From contig NZ_RAHH01000023.1 of assembly GCF_003602095.1 (NCBI RefSeq), forward strand, positions 1 to 64,000: 64,000 bases of DNA, given 5' to 3'. The notes under the pieces were generated by a model, which saw only the letters and a program-made list of their open reading frames with translations, did no database searches and had not been told where the DNA came from. The position numbers and the translations under genes are program-made. Shown here piece after piece: positions 1 to 9,284 of the stretch. Numbering within the stretch: the stretch's first letter is position 1; the number at the start of each line of letters is the position of its first letter. This DNA comes from Rahnella woolbedingensis (GTDB taxonomy: Bacteria; Pseudomonadota; Gammaproteobacteria; Enterobacterales; Enterobacteriaceae).

Positions 1-2666
1 AGCGCCTTCGCAGGCAAAGACATCTGCTGTTGCAGCCATTCCTGAAGATTGTCGCCAAAGCGCAAACTGCGCCAAAGCTGATAGACATTTTCCTCGTGGG
101 AATAATTGAGCACGATTTCACGTTTTTCTTTGTCACCGCCGTGGGTCGTATCGGTGTAATTCACCCCGTCAACTCTGGCTTTCATGGTCAGCACGCCGAG
201 ATTATCCAGGCTCACCTGTGCATCAGAACGGCTGATTTCCAGATATCGCAGCAGACCAATCACCATGCCATTGGCAAAGTTTCCGCTGGCCATCGCATCC
301 GCAAATTGCGGGTCGAGGCGCAGCGTCAGGCCGCCGTCGTTTTTGATCCAGCCGTTATGAATAATCCACTGCGGATTATCTACGTACAGCGGCAGCTCGC
401 CATAAATCACGCCTGACATCGCCAGTTGTTTCGGTTTGAGTGCGGTGAAAAGTTCGCTGAGATTGATTTTTTCGAGTTTAAGCACCGCGGCATCATGTTG
501 CGGCATTCTCAGCGCCGAAAGACTCAGACGCCCGCGCAGAACGTCCACGCCCAGATTGCTCAACGTCAGCGGCGTCTGTTCACTCCAGGGATAATGTCCC
601 TGCAAATCGGCGGTCACGTTCTGCATTTTGACCAGATTATTCACTTCGCCGATACGCAGCGTCACCGGTTTTTTTACACCCAGTTGCCAGACCTGATCCT
701 GCAGGCGATAAGGCAGACTGAAATCCAGCCCGCTCAGGTCACCGTCTTTCATCCACAAGCCGCCGTTTTTCACGACCCAGTGGCCACCCGCCACAAATCC
801 CTGCTCGCGCGCCGCCGAGAACGCCGACTGCGCATAGAATGTGCCTTCGCGCAGTTTGATGTTCAAATCTGGCGTCAGCAATGTCTGGAATGCGGTCAGT
901 CGCTGTTTTGGCCACCAGCCTTCACCGCGTAACCGTTCGCCGTCCCAGCGGCCATTGAGTCGGATCGGGCCAATCGGTTTGGCATCGAGCATTCCGCGCA
1001 TCGTGAAACGATTCGGGCTGTCACCGCTGAGCTGTAAGACCAGCGTAGCAGGTGGCAGGTATCCGCCGTTTGCCAGCGCAATTTTCTTCGCTACCAGCTT
1101 AACGTCGCCCTTAAATTCGGTCGGTAAATCAGGATACTGAGGTTTAAAATGTGAAGACGGCGGACGTTTCCACATCAGCGGATGTTCCAGCGTCAGGCGC
1201 GGTGCTTCGACATCCACCAGGCCGTAATGCAGCCGGTCAAAACCGGTGGAAAGAGAATTAATGCTGATGAGATTGTCATGCCACTGGCCTTTCCCGGACA
1301 TATCCCAGCGCCCGTTCAGCGGCGGCAAATGACCGTTGCCCCAGTAGTTGAAATTCCACTTTCCGATATCAGGCCAGAACGCCAGCGCTTTGCCGCTGAG
1401 GTGTAAATCAAACGCGCCCCAGAAGCTATGCCGCGCTTTAAGAATGGCCTGAAGGGGTCCGCTGACGCCTTCTGCCGACACTTTTACGCCCGCCAGCGGC
1501 CAGCGCGCGTCGCTGATGGTCAGTTCAGGCGTCGGTTTGCCCCATGCACGCAACAGTGAACCGCTGTGAAGTGAAAGTGTCGGATTCAGAACCGAGCCGC
1601 TGAGCTGGCCGGGAAGCGAAGCACTGAGCGAGGTGCTCTGGAGGTTGGCCTGCCCGGTGAGACGGAAATCGAGATGACTGTCGAGCAACCCGACGCGCCC
1701 CGGCCCCATCGTCAGCACCACGTTTGCCTTGCCATTGTGCCCCTGCGTCAGCACGTTCAGACGCGCCGTGATATTGGTTTGGTCGAACGTCGGCGTCCAG
1801 TCGCTGAGCGTCAGATTCACGCCACCGGTCAGCGGTTGCGTGCCATACGGCCACCGCCACTGCCCCTGTGTGATCTGTAAATCGTTGTTGCTCAGTTTCC
1901 ACGGCAGCATCAGCAACGGCTGCTGGCTGTCTTTTTCTGCCAGCGTCAGCACGCCTTCGGTTGCCTGCCAGCTGAGCTGAATATCCAGCGGATTGGGCAC
2001 CTGCGCGGTTTGCATTTCGGCGTGCAGTTCGCCGGATTCAGGAAGGGTGTCGAACGTTGCGGGCAGCAGCAGCTTACCGCTCAGCGTGACCGGCTGGTCA
2101 CTGCCCGGAGGCGTCAGACTGAAAGAGTGGATCGCCAGCTGGCGGTTACCGTCAAGCACCGCGTCGAGTTTCAGTGATTCGCCATTAAATGAAAGGTGCT
2201 GTGCGCCGTCTGCATTACTCATCTGCAATTTACCGGCATAGCGCTGCCAGGGCGTGACGGAAAGATGATCGATGCTGACATCGCCGGGCGGCAAAATCTG
2301 CTGAATACCGGCCAGCGAAAGCGTCTGCTGACTGTCGCTTTTGGGCATTTTCGCCAGACAGGCAGTATCGACGCTGAGCGCATCCAGCTTCAGCACCCAG
2401 CGCGAGTCATGGCGACTCAGGCGGGCATTGCGCGCGGTCGCCAGCTGGCAGTCTCCGGCGGCATAGGTCACGCCCGGTATTTGCAACATGCCGTCAGCCC
2501 AGCGCGGCGCGCCTTTGAGCGTCAGTTGAGTCCCTGCGGGAAGCCAGTGACCCGCCACAACGGGCAGCCAGCGCGGCACAGTTTTCCATAGCACCCACAT
2601 CAGTAATGCGACAATCACCACTATACTCAGGAGTATCTGCGCGCTTTTCTTCAGTCCGTTCCTCAT
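1..2666 (-). CDS. ydbH: YdbH-family envelope protein (3' end cut by window edge)
   Basis: Read from the ATG at 2664-2666, this frame stays open to base 1, about 888 codons, so the stop lies just outside the window. The E. coli protein is close to 880 residues, so almost all of it is here. The start is a lysine-rich tip followed by one N-terminal membrane segment (about residues 10-28, rich in I/V/L/W). A long beta-rich periplasmic body follows, as in AsmA/TamB-like proteins. Known of the family: YdbH works with the small lipoprotein YnbE as a bridge-like system redundant with TamB and YhdP in moving phospholipids to the outer membrane. The partner genes ynbE and ydbL would be expected to the left, outside the window. 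Many antisense frames run through this gene and are shadows. Identification rests on sequence recognition plus the ldhA neighbour. Confidence 0.9.
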   Translation of the reverse strand, partial: MRNGLKKSAQILLSIVVIVALLMWVLWKTVPRWLPVVAGHWLPAGTQLTLKGAPRWADGMLQIPGVTYAAGDCQLATARNARLSRHDSRWVLKLDALSVDTACLAKMPKSDSQQTLSLAGIQQILPPGDVSIDHLSVTPWQRYAGKLQMSNADGAQHLSFNGESLKLDAVLDGNRQLAIHSFSLTPPGSDQPVTLSGKLLLPATFDTLPESGELHAEMQTAQVPNPLDIQLSWQATEGVLTLAEKDSQQPLLMLPWKLSNNDLQITQGQWRWPYGTQPLTGGVNLTLSDWTPTFDQTNITARLNVLTQGHNGKANVVLTMGPGRVGLLDSHLDFRLTGQANLQSTSLSASLPGQLSGSVLNPTLSLHSGSLLRAWGKPTPELTISDARWPLAGVKVSAEGVSGPLQAILKARHSFWGAFDLHLSGKALAFWPDIGKWNFNYWGNGHLPPLNGRWDMSGKGQWHDNLISINSLSTGFDRLHYGLVDVEAPRLTLEHPLMWKRPPSSHFKPQYPDLPTEFKGDVKLVAKKIALANGGYLPPATLVLQLSGDSPNRFTMRGMLDAKPIGPIRLNGRWDGERLRGEGWWPKQRLTAFQTLLTPDLNIKLREGTFYAQSAFSAAREQGFVAGGHWVVKNGGLWMKDGDLSGLDFSLPYRLQDQVWQLGVKKPVTLRIGEVNNLVKMQNVTADLQGHYPWSEQTPLTLSNLGVDVLRGRLSLSALRMPQHDAAVLKLEKINLSELFTALKPKQLAMSGVIYGELPLYVDNPQWIIHNGWIKNDGGLTLRLDPQFADAMASGNFANGMVIGLLRYLEISRSDAQVSLDNLGVLTMKARVDGVNYTDTTHGGDKEKREIVLNYSHEENVYQLWRSLRFGDNLQEWLQQQMSLPAKA

Positions 2667-2908
2667 GACTTGCCTTGTCTTATGCTTCACTAAATGTGCT
2701 AACCGCCCGCAAGATATCATAATTAGCGTAACAACTGATGGCAGGAATGCCATCTGCCGCGTAACAAATAGCACAGGATAAATTGTCTGCGCTGCCGCGC
2801 TCTGCTAGTTTGGTGGCATATTGCGAATTGTTTCCAAAAGGGCTAAGTCCTTATAAAACAGCCGGAAACGGTTTCGCCAGAGATTCAAACTCACCGCGGA
2901 GAAACACC
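2667..2908. promoter_or_regulatory. Divergent ydbH-ldhA intergenic region
   Basis: A 242-base gap between the divergent starts of ydbH and ldhA must hold both promoters. I see no convincing -35/-10 pair or operator palindrome. The long frame that extends ldhA upstream through this gap is not supported by a ribosome binding site or by family length. Confidence 0.4.
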
Positions 2909-3895
2909 ATGAAAGTGGCTGTCTACAGTACTAAAAATTATGACCGGAAATATCTGGAACTGGTCAATCAGCATTATGGCTATGAACTGGAGTTTTTCGA
3001 TTTTCTGCTTACCCCGCAAACGGCGAAAACAGCGATAGGTTCTGACGCAGTTTGTCTTTTTGTTAACGACGATGGCTGTCGTGAAGTTCTGCAGGAACTG
3101 GCGTCGCTCGGTATTAAAACCCTGGCCCTGCGCTGCGCGGGTTTTAATAATGTCGATCTGGAAGCAGCGAAAGAGCTGGGTATTTCAGTGGTACGCGTAC
3201 CCGCCTACTCACCGGAAGCGGTCGCTGAACATGCCGTAGGAATGATGATGTGTCTGAACCGTCACATTCATCGCGCGTATCAACGTACCCGTGAAGCTAA
3301 CTTCTCTCTCGAAGGGCTGATCGGCTTTAATATGTACCAGCGTACCGCCGGAATCATCGGTACCGGCAAAATTGGCGTGGCCGCCATGCGGATCCTGAAA
3401 GGTTTCGGTATGCGTATTCTGGCGTACGATCCGTACCCGAGCCCGCTGGCGCTGGAACTCGGCGCAGAATATGTCGATCTGGATACCTTATATGCCGAAT
3501 CTGACGTGATCTCGCTGCACTGCCCGCTGACGCCGGATAACCACCATATGCTCAATGCCGGTGCGTTCGCCAAAATGAAAGACGGTGTGATGATCGTCAA
3601 CACCAGCCGTGGCGCATTGCTGGATGCCACCGCCGCCATAGATGCGCTGAAAAAACAAAAGATTGGCGCGCTGGGGATGGATGTTTACGAAAACGAACGC
3701 GATCTGTTCTTCGAAGATAACTCCAATGAAGTGATCCTCGACGACGTGTTCCGCCGTCTGTCTTCATGCCATAACGTGTTGTTCACCGGCCATCAGGCTT
3801 TCCTGACCAGCGATGCGCTGACCAGCATTTCTGAAACCACGCTGATGAATATTGATCAGCTGGCGAAAGGCGAGCATTGCCCTAACCTGCTCTGA
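2909..3895 (+). CDS. ldhA: D-lactate dehydrogenase, fermentative
   Basis: A cytoplasmic NAD-dependent D-lactate dehydrogenase that reduces pyruvate to D-lactate during fermentation. The 328-residue product matches E. coli LdhA (329) almost throughout. Visible features are the NAD-binding loop GTGKIG at 151-156, Arg234 in NTSRG, Glu263 in ENERD and the catalytic His295 in GHQAF, all at the family positions. The frame is open 42 codons further upstream, but the ATG at 2909 has GGAG 8 bases before it and gives the family N-terminus MKVAVYSTKN. Neighbours hslJ and nifJ downstream match the E. coli order, although five unrelated genes now separate ldhA from hslJ. A strong terminator follows. Confidence 0.97.
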   Translation: MKVAVYSTKNYDRKYLELVNQHYGYELEFFDFLLTPQTAKTAIGSDAVCLFVNDDGCREVLQELASLGIKTLALRCAGFNNVDLEAAKELGISVVRVPAYSPEAVAEHAVGMMMCLNRHIHRAYQRTREANFSLEGLIGFNMYQRTAGIIGTGKIGVAAMRILKGFGMRILAYDPYPSPLALELGAEYVDLDTLYAESDVISLHCPLTPDNHHMLNAGAFAKMKDGVMIVNTSRGALLDATAAIDALKKQKIGALGMDVYENERDLFFEDNSNEVILDDVFRRLSSCHNVLFTGHQAFLTSDALTSISETTLMNIDQLAKGEHCPNLL

Positions 3896-3920
3896 TCCGG
3901 CCATAAACGCCGGAATGTTA

Positions 3921-3949
3921 AGGCTCACCGCGGTGAGCCTTTTTCTTTT
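3921..3949. terminator. Rho-independent terminator after ldhA
   Basis: A perfect 20-base palindrome (AGGCTCACCG and its complement, 3921-3940) runs into a T-rich tract at 3941-3949. It sits between the convergent ends of ldhA and the metallophosphoesterase gene, so it may also act on the minus strand. Confidence 0.9.
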
Positions 3950-3961
3950 GGAACATTGGGC

Positions 3962-4894
3962 TCAGCGGCTCAACACCCTGCTGATCTCCGTCCCGTAGCC
4001 GGTAACGGTCAGTACGTCATCGGCCAGCGTCACCGACGAAAACGGCAGGCTGCTTTCGCCGTCCACCATCCCTTTCAGCGTAATAAAATCGGTATTTCCG
4101 ACACGGTCGTAACCGCCGCGATGGTCGTGACCGGCAAAATAGGCGCGCACGTCATAGCGACAAAGCAATTCGACCAGCGTCTCGCAGTTCCACAGGTTAT
4201 GGCTGTTTACCGGCGTCAGCGGGTAATGTCCGAAAACCAGCACCACTTCGCGCTGCTCACGGGCTTCGCGCAGATTCTGTTCAATCCATTCCAGCTGTTT
4301 GCGCCCGACCGCACCGTTCCACGGCTGCGCCTGCGACTGCTGGCATTCGGTCAGTTCTTCCAGCATATATTCAGCCAGCTGGCGGTCATCACCGTTGGCA
4401 TGATTGCAATACAGGCTGACGTCGTTGCCATCGATGACCAGAAAACGATAACCCGGCAGGCTGAACGAATAATAACTTTTCGGCAGGCCAATCGCCGGTT
4501 TCTGCGCGCCGAGATGATCAGAAATTACCTGTGCGTCATGGTTGCCGATCAGCACCGCATGCGGATGACGCAAGGCTTCATAACGGTTCAGTACCGCCTG
4601 AAAACTTGTCCAGTCTCTGTCCACCAGGTCACCCAATGTGACGACAAAATCGAGTTTTAAATCATTCAGCTCATGGATGGCGGTCGCCAGTTTATTCAGG
4701 CTGTTGCGGTAATAACGGATTTTATGAGGTTCGGCATCCGCATATTGCGGATCCGCAATCAGCCCGAACCGCAAACGTGCGCCATTCACCAGCGCATCAT
4801 GTAGTTCCGGCGGCTGATACAGTGAACTGACATTGCCCAGCGCCAGCGCCTGTCGTTCGGATAACAAAGGGGATGAAGTCGTGACGGTCATCAT
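3962..4894 (-). CDS. Calcineurin-like metallophosphoesterase, last gene of Ugp-like operon
   Basis: A 310-residue cytoplasmic (no signal peptide) binuclear metallophosphoesterase. Metal-binding motifs appear in order: D48-P-Q50, GDLVDRD with D89, GNHD at 117-120, GHYP with H223 and AGHDH at 254-258. The DPQ variant of the first motif and the overall pattern resemble Mn-dependent ADP-ribose/CDP-alcohol diphosphatases, but substrate cannot be assigned. It starts 17 bases after a sugar-type ABC permease gene, with AGGAGA just upstream. Two ATGs are adjacent (4894 and 4891); the second has the more usual spacing. Position in the operon parallels ugpQ, the glycerophosphodiester phosphodiesterase of ugpBAECQ, from a different enzyme family. 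I infer that it hydrolyses the imported phosphodiester. Confidence 0.85.
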   Translation of the reverse strand: MMTVTTSSPLLSERQALALGNVSSLYQPPELHDALVNGARLRFGLIADPQYADAEPHKIRYYRNSLNKLATAIHELNDLKLDFVVTLGDLVDRDWTSFQAVLNRYEALRHPHAVLIGNHDAQVISDHLGAQKPAIGLPKSYYSFSLPGYRFLVIDGNDVSLYCNHANGDDRQLAEYMLEELTECQQSQAQPWNGAVGRKQLEWIEQNLREAREQREVVLVFGHYPLTPVNSHNLWNCETLVELLCRYDVRAYFAGHDHRGGYDRVGNTDFITLKGMVDGESSLPFSSVTLADDVLTVTGYGTEISRVLSR

Positions 4895-4911
4895 ATTCTC
4901 CTGTCAGGTGC

Positions 4912-5727
4912 TTATCGGATCCCTGCCCGCATAAAAGATTGAACGAACTGACGCTGAAAGATAAGAAACAGCACCAGTAATGGCAGTACGGTCATCAGTG
5001 TCGCAGCGCTGATCAGCGCCCATTGCACGCCCTGCTCCGGCGCTGAAAACAGCTGAAGCCCGACGGTAACTGGCCGCACTTTTACTGAATCGGTGATGAC
5101 CAGCGGCCAGAGGAAATCGTTCCAGTGGAAACTGATGGAAACCAGCGCAAAGGCGACGTAAATCGGTTTAGCCAGCGGGATGTAGATTTTACGTAAGATA
5201 TACAGCCGGCTGGCCCCTTCCACAATCGCGGCTTCTTCCAGCACCAGCGGGATACTTTTAAACGTCTGGCGCAAGAGGAAGATGGCAAAGGCTGAGGCAA
5301 AATAGGGCAGCGCAATGCCTGCCAGCGTATCGCGCAGCCCCAGAGCGCCGATGGTTTTGTAGTTGTTCAGGATCAGAACGTCGGGGCTTATCATCAGTTG
5401 CAGCAAGATCAGCGCGAAGATAAATCCACCTGCTTTCAGTTTAAACCGCACCAGCGCATACGCCGCCAGCGTTGCCAGAATCAGCTGGCACACCACAATC
5501 ATCAGCACCAGCAAAGTGGTATTGAGAAAGTAACGGGCAAAAGGTGCCGCGTTCCAGGCATTGATAAAATTCTGCAAAGTCAGCGGCGCAAACAGCGAAA
5601 AACTGCCCTGCGCGGAGGCCGGATGAAGGGATACCCAGACCGCCACCAGCACCGGCAAAAACCACACTAAGGCGGCCAGCCAGATGGCGAGGTTGAGCAG
5701 GCTGCGGCTGAAAGAGAAACGTTTCAC
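4912..5727 (-). CDS. ABC sugar-type permease, UgpE/MalG-like
   Basis: An inner-membrane subunit of 271 residues with six hydrophobic segments and the cytoplasmic EAA loop (LEEAAIVEGASRLY) that docks on the ATPase. This is the CUT1-family MalG/UgpE type. It starts at a GTG whose last bases overlap the stop of the preceding permease gene (GTGA, 4-base overlap), implying translational coupling. It pairs with the UgpA-like permease upstream, the substrate-binding protein and the ATPase. No substrate-specific feature is visible. Confidence 0.88.
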   Translation of the reverse strand: MKRFSFSRSLLNLAIWLAALVWFLPVLVAVWVSLHPASAQGSFSLFAPLTLQNFINAWNAAPFARYFLNTTLLVLMIVVCQLILATLAAYALVRFKLKAGGFIFALILLQLMISPDVLILNNYKTIGALGLRDTLAGIALPYFASAFAIFLLRQTFKSIPLVLEEAAIVEGASRLYILRKIYIPLAKPIYVAFALVSISFHWNDFLWPLVITDSVKVRPVTVGLQLFSAPEQGVQWALISAATLMTVLPLLVLFLIFQRQFVQSFMRAGIR

Positions 5728-6635
5728 TGATAGTGCGCCCTTTTATCCAGCAGATTAAATTTGATCAGCGCGACAGCGGCGAGGATCACCAGCAATACCA
5801 CGGTCATGGCTGAAGCAGCCGGTAAATCCCAGTAACTGAACGCCGTCCGGTAGATGTAAAACAGCAACAAACTGGTGCTGTTATTCGGGCCGCCGTTAGT
5901 CATGGCAATGACCTGATCGACAATCCGGAAAGCATTCATCGAGGCATTAATCAGGATAAACAGCGTGGTCGGCATCAGTAACGGCCATTGCACGCGAATG
6001 AAGAAATAGCGCTTTGACGCCCCTTCTATTTCAGCCGCTTCGGCCAGTCGCGGATCGATTTGCTGCAATGCCGCCAGATAAAAGATCATGAAAAAACCGG
6101 CCTCACGCCAGACGGAAACGGCCATCAGGCTGTAAAGCGCCGTGCCGGGTTCACCGAGCCAGTTGACCGCAGGCAGCGAAAACAGCGCCAGCAGTTTGTT
6201 GAGCAACCCGAGTTGCGGCGTGTAAAAAAACAGCCACAGATTGGCAATCGCCACCATCGGCAGCAGCGAGGGAATGAAAAACGCCGCACGGGTGATGGCA
6301 TTACCGCGCAGACGACGATTCACCGCCAGCGCCATCAGCAGCGCCAGTACCACCGACAGCGGAATGGTGATCACGGCATAAATCAGGTTATTGCGCAGTG
6401 ACAGCATGAAGATGTCGTCGTCGAGCAGCGCGCGGTAATTATCCAGTCCGACAAACTGCGGGGCATGCCCGCTGCGCGCGGCGCTGAACAGGCTTTCCCA
6501 TACTGTCGCCAGCGCCGGATAGTGGGTGAACAGCAGTAAAAAACAGAGCGCGGGCAACAGCAGAAGATAGCCATAAAGCTGTAAAGACAGCCCGCGTGTG
6601 CGGGCGGCCGGTGCAACGGTGTGCAATGTGCTCAT
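5724..6635 (-). CDS. ABC sugar-type permease, UgpA/MalF-like
   Basis: A 303-residue inner-membrane permease of the CUT1 family. The short cytoplasmic N-terminus is followed by six predicted transmembrane segments, and the EAA loop (LAEAAEIEGASKRY) lies near residue 200. AAGGA precedes the ATG at 6635 by about 6 bases, and the gene starts 8 bases after the substrate-binding protein gene ends. The downstream permease overlaps it by 4 bases. It resembles UgpA in size and order. Substrate is inferred only from operon context. Confidence 0.88.
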   Translation of the reverse strand: MSTLHTVAPAARTRGLSLQLYGYLLLLPALCFLLLFTHYPALATVWESLFSAARSGHAPQFVGLDNYRALLDDDIFMLSLRNNLIYAVITIPLSVVLALLMALAVNRRLRGNAITRAAFFIPSLLPMVAIANLWLFFYTPQLGLLNKLLALFSLPAVNWLGEPGTALYSLMAVSVWREAGFFMIFYLAALQQIDPRLAEAAEIEGASKRYFFIRVQWPLLMPTTLFILINASMNAFRIVDQVIAMTNGGPNNSTSLLLFYIYRTAFSYWDLPAASAMTVVLLVILAAVALIKFNLLDKRAHYQ

Positions 6636-6643
6636 GCCGGTCC

Positions 6644-7924
6644 TTACTGGTAAGGTTTCAGCAGGCGGTCGGCCTGTTTCTGCGCAGAACTCAGCGCGTC
6701 TGCCGGCGTTTTGGCCTGCGTCACAGCGGCTTCGATGGCGTGATTCAGCAGCTCTTGGATCTGCACGCTGTTATACGTCGACAACTCCGGCTGTGAATAT
6801 TTCAGTTGCTCACGCGCCACCAGCGCCTGCGGCACCTGTTTCACATAATCCTGCATGACCGGGGTTTCCCACGCGGCTGGCGATGTGGCGACATAACCCG
6901 TCGCGATACTCCAGCGTGCGGCCTGCTCAGGTGCGGAAACCCAGCGGATAAATTCCATAGCGGCTTTCTGCTGTTCAGGCGTGGTATTTTTGAAAACGTA
7001 CAGGTTGCCGCCGCCGGTCGGGCTGCCGCGCTGGGTTTTCTCCGGCAGCATCGCCACGCCGAACGGGAATTTGGCGTTCTCCCGCACGGTTGTCAGGTTG
7101 CCGGTGGTGGTCACCATCATCGCCGTTTTACCGTCGATAAAGTCCTGCGGCGTGGTACCCCAGGCAATGGTGCCTTTTGGTGACACTCCCTCTTTCTGTG
7201 ACAAATCCGTCAGCCATTGCAGCGTTTCGACGTTGGCTGGCGTATCGAACGTGACCGCCGTGCCTTTGCCGTTATCCAGATGGCTGCCGTTGGTCGCGGC
7301 AATCCCCTGAAAATTCCAGTAACCGTTTGGCGTGGAAGGAATTTCGATACCCCATTGCTTGACTTCGTTACCGTCACGCACCACCAGTTTCTTGCCGAAA
7401 TCCACCACTTGCTGCCAGTTAGCCGGCGGTGTATCCCCTTTCAGCCCGGCTTTCTCAAACGCCTGTTTATTCCAGTACATCACCACGGTTGAACGCTGGA
7501 ATGGAATGCCCCAGACCTTGTCCTGAATATGGCGGATAAAGGCCGGATAAAAACCGTCGATCCACTGTTTGCCGTCAGCATCATTCGCCAGATCGCTGAC
7601 CGGCAAAATCGCGCCCGCGTCGATCAGTGAATAGGCTTCAATGTCGCCGATCACCGCAATTTGCGGCGCATTACCGCCACGGAAGGCGGTCAGCGCTTTG
7701 GTCACGGTCGTCGCGTAATCCCCGGTATATACCGGCTGAATGCTAATATCCGGATGTGTTTTCTGGAAATCTTCCACCAGCGTATCCACGGTATGGCTGA
7801 TTTTCCCACCGACGGCGATCGGGTAATACATTTGCAATTTCACCGGATCCGCCGCAAAGGCTGAGGTTCCGGTAATTAAAAGCATCGCTGCGGTCAGACG
7901 TGAGAAACGGTGCGCAATAGACAT
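6644..7924 (-). CDS. ABC extracellular substrate-binding protein, UgpB-like
   Basis: A periplasmic family 1 solute-binding protein of 426 residues. A Sec signal peptide covers about residues 1-24 with cleavage after AFA. The mature start (PVKLQMYYPIAVGG) and the internal GNAPQIAVIGD and IPFQRSTVVMYWN regions are typical of UgpB/MalE-like proteins. A GAAGGGA ribosome binding site lies upstream of the ATG at 7924. It is the second gene of the operon, after the ATPase. The close UgpB resemblance in the ligand-cleft region and the downstream phosphoesterase point to a glycerol-phosphate-like or other organophosphate ligand; this is inference. Confidence 0.88.
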   Translation of the reverse strand: MSIAHRFSRLTAAMLLITGTSAFAADPVKLQMYYPIAVGGKISHTVDTLVEDFQKTHPDISIQPVYTGDYATTVTKALTAFRGGNAPQIAVIGDIEAYSLIDAGAILPVSDLANDADGKQWIDGFYPAFIRHIQDKVWGIPFQRSTVVMYWNKQAFEKAGLKGDTPPANWQQVVDFGKKLVVRDGNEVKQWGIEIPSTPNGYWNFQGIAATNGSHLDNGKGTAVTFDTPANVETLQWLTDLSQKEGVSPKGTIAWGTTPQDFIDGKTAMMVTTTGNLTTVRENAKFPFGVAMLPEKTQRGSPTGGGNLYVFKNTTPEQQKAAMEFIRWVSAPEQAARWSIATGYVATSPAAWETPVMQDYVKQVPQALVAREQLKYSQPELSTYNSVQIQELLNHAIEAAVTQAKTPADALSSAQKQADRLLKPYQ

Positions 7925-7979
7925 GATGTTCCCTTCGGCAATAGGCTTTGTAAGAATAAAAGTGACTCAAAAATAAGTG

Positions 7980-9083
7980 CTACACAGCGACGCGGTTATC
8001 TGAAGGCAGACAGGCTTGTTCCGCCTGGTAGCAGCGTTTTCCGTCCGCGGTGAAGAAAAAATATTGCGCGCCCGTGGCCCATTGCAGTCCGACGGACTGG
8101 CCTTCGGCGTAGCGTTTCATTCCGGCTACTTTGACCGTCAGCGGTTGCGCGTACCCGGCTAAGGCGCAGGCGATCAGCGTGTCTGCGCCCATGTATTCAT
8201 GGCTTATCACCCGTGCGGTCAGGCTGGCAGTTTCGACGGCAATCAGCTGAATATCTTCTGCGCGCAGCCCCAGACTGATGGCGTCTTCGTGGAAATTTTC
8301 CACCACCGGCAGGGACATAGTGGCCAGATAATGGTGATGACCCCGGCGCTCGAGCGGCAGAATATTCATGGGAGGCGCACCAATAAATTGCGCGGTAAAA
8401 ATGCTGGTCGGGTTGTTGTAGAGATTGTCCGGCGTGTCGTGCTGTTCGATACACCCGTCGTTGAGCAGAATGATTTTGTCAGCCATGCTCATCGCTTCGG
8501 TCTGATCGTGGGTGACGTACACCATCGTCAGGCCGAGCTTCTTCTGAATCGCGCGGATTTCACGACGCATGCTCTGGCGCAGTTTGGCGTCAAGATTGGA
8601 AAGCGGTTCATCCATCAGGCACAGCTTGTTGTTAGCAATCACCGCCCGTCCCAGCGCCACGCGCTGCTGCTGTCCGCCGGAAAGTTGTGCCGGAAGCCGG
8701 TCGAGCAACGGTTCCAGCTCCATCAGCTTGCTCACCTCATGTAACCGCGCGGCAAAATGCCGTTTATCCTCACCGCGCGCCCGCAGCCCGAATAACAGGT
8801 TTTCACGAACGTTCATATGCGGAAACAGTGCGTAAGACTGGAACACCATAGAAAGCTTGCGCTGTGACGGCGTGAGCGCGGTGACGTCTGACTGCTGAAA
8901 ATAAATCGCGCCACTGTCAGCGGATTCGAGTCCGGCAATCGTGCGCAGCATGGTGGATTTCCCGCAGCCGGAAGGCCCCAGCAACGCAATGAAATCGCCC
9001 TCTTGCACATCAAAGCTGATGTCGTTAAGCGCTATTTTATTGCCCCAGGATTTTCGGATGTGATGAAGTGATAAATAGCTCAT
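7980..9083 (-). CDS. ABC transporter ATPase, UgpC/MalK-like
   Basis: First gene of the operon, encoding a 367-residue cytoplasmic ATPase that powers the two permeases. Walker A GPSGCGKST is at 36-44, the signature LSGGQQ at 134-139 and Walker B LCLMDEP at 154-160. A C-terminal regulatory/TOBE region follows from about residue 235, as in MalK/UgpC. An ATG 11 codons further upstream (9116) is also in frame. I chose 9083 because it gives the family-like N-terminus MSYLSLHHIRKSW and has AGAGAG upstream, but the longer form cannot be excluded. The promoter must lie in 9084-9284, shared divergently with hslJ. Confidence 0.88.
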   Translation of the reverse strand: MSYLSLHHIRKSWGNKIALNDISFDVQEGDFIALLGPSGCGKSTMLRTIAGLESADSGAIYFQQSDVTALTPSQRKLSMVFQSYALFPHMNVRENLLFGLRARGEDKRHFAARLHEVSKLMELEPLLDRLPAQLSGGQQQRVALGRAVIANNKLCLMDEPLSNLDAKLRQSMRREIRAIQKKLGLTMVYVTHDQTEAMSMADKIILLNDGCIEQHDTPDNLYNNPTSIFTAQFIGAPPMNILPLERRGHHHYLATMSLPVVENFHEDAISLGLRAEDIQLIAVETASLTARVISHEYMGADTLIACALAGYAQPLTVKVAGMKRYAEGQSVGLQWATGAQYFFFTADGKRCYQAEQACLPSDNRVAV

Positions 9084-9178
9084 GCCGGCGATGTCTCTCT
9101 GACTCGTGATGGGCATAACCTATCGGGCTAAAATGACGCTTTTATGATGGGAAGATGACGGGGGGAATACAGGAAGGT

Positions 9179-9207
9179 TTAAAACCCTGACCTATTCACG
9201 CTATAAT
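9179..9207 (+). promoter_or_regulatory. Candidate sigma-70 promoter of hslJ
   Basis: A perfect -10 hexamer TATAAT is at 9202-9207. A weak -35-like TTAAAA is at 9179-9184, 17 bases before it. The 5' leader would be about 70 bases, ending in AGGAG before the hslJ start. Confidence 0.55.
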
Positions 9208-9284
9208 ACGCCAACAAAAACTGCATAAGTCAGTCGAATGTATCGGCATGGCGAGTGTGAAAGGAATATTTCTCAGGAGAGAAG

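Noticed and set aside
30-2591. Several plus-strand frames at the left edge
   Set aside because: All are antisense to ydbH, whose minus-strand frame is open to the window edge and matches the family throughout.
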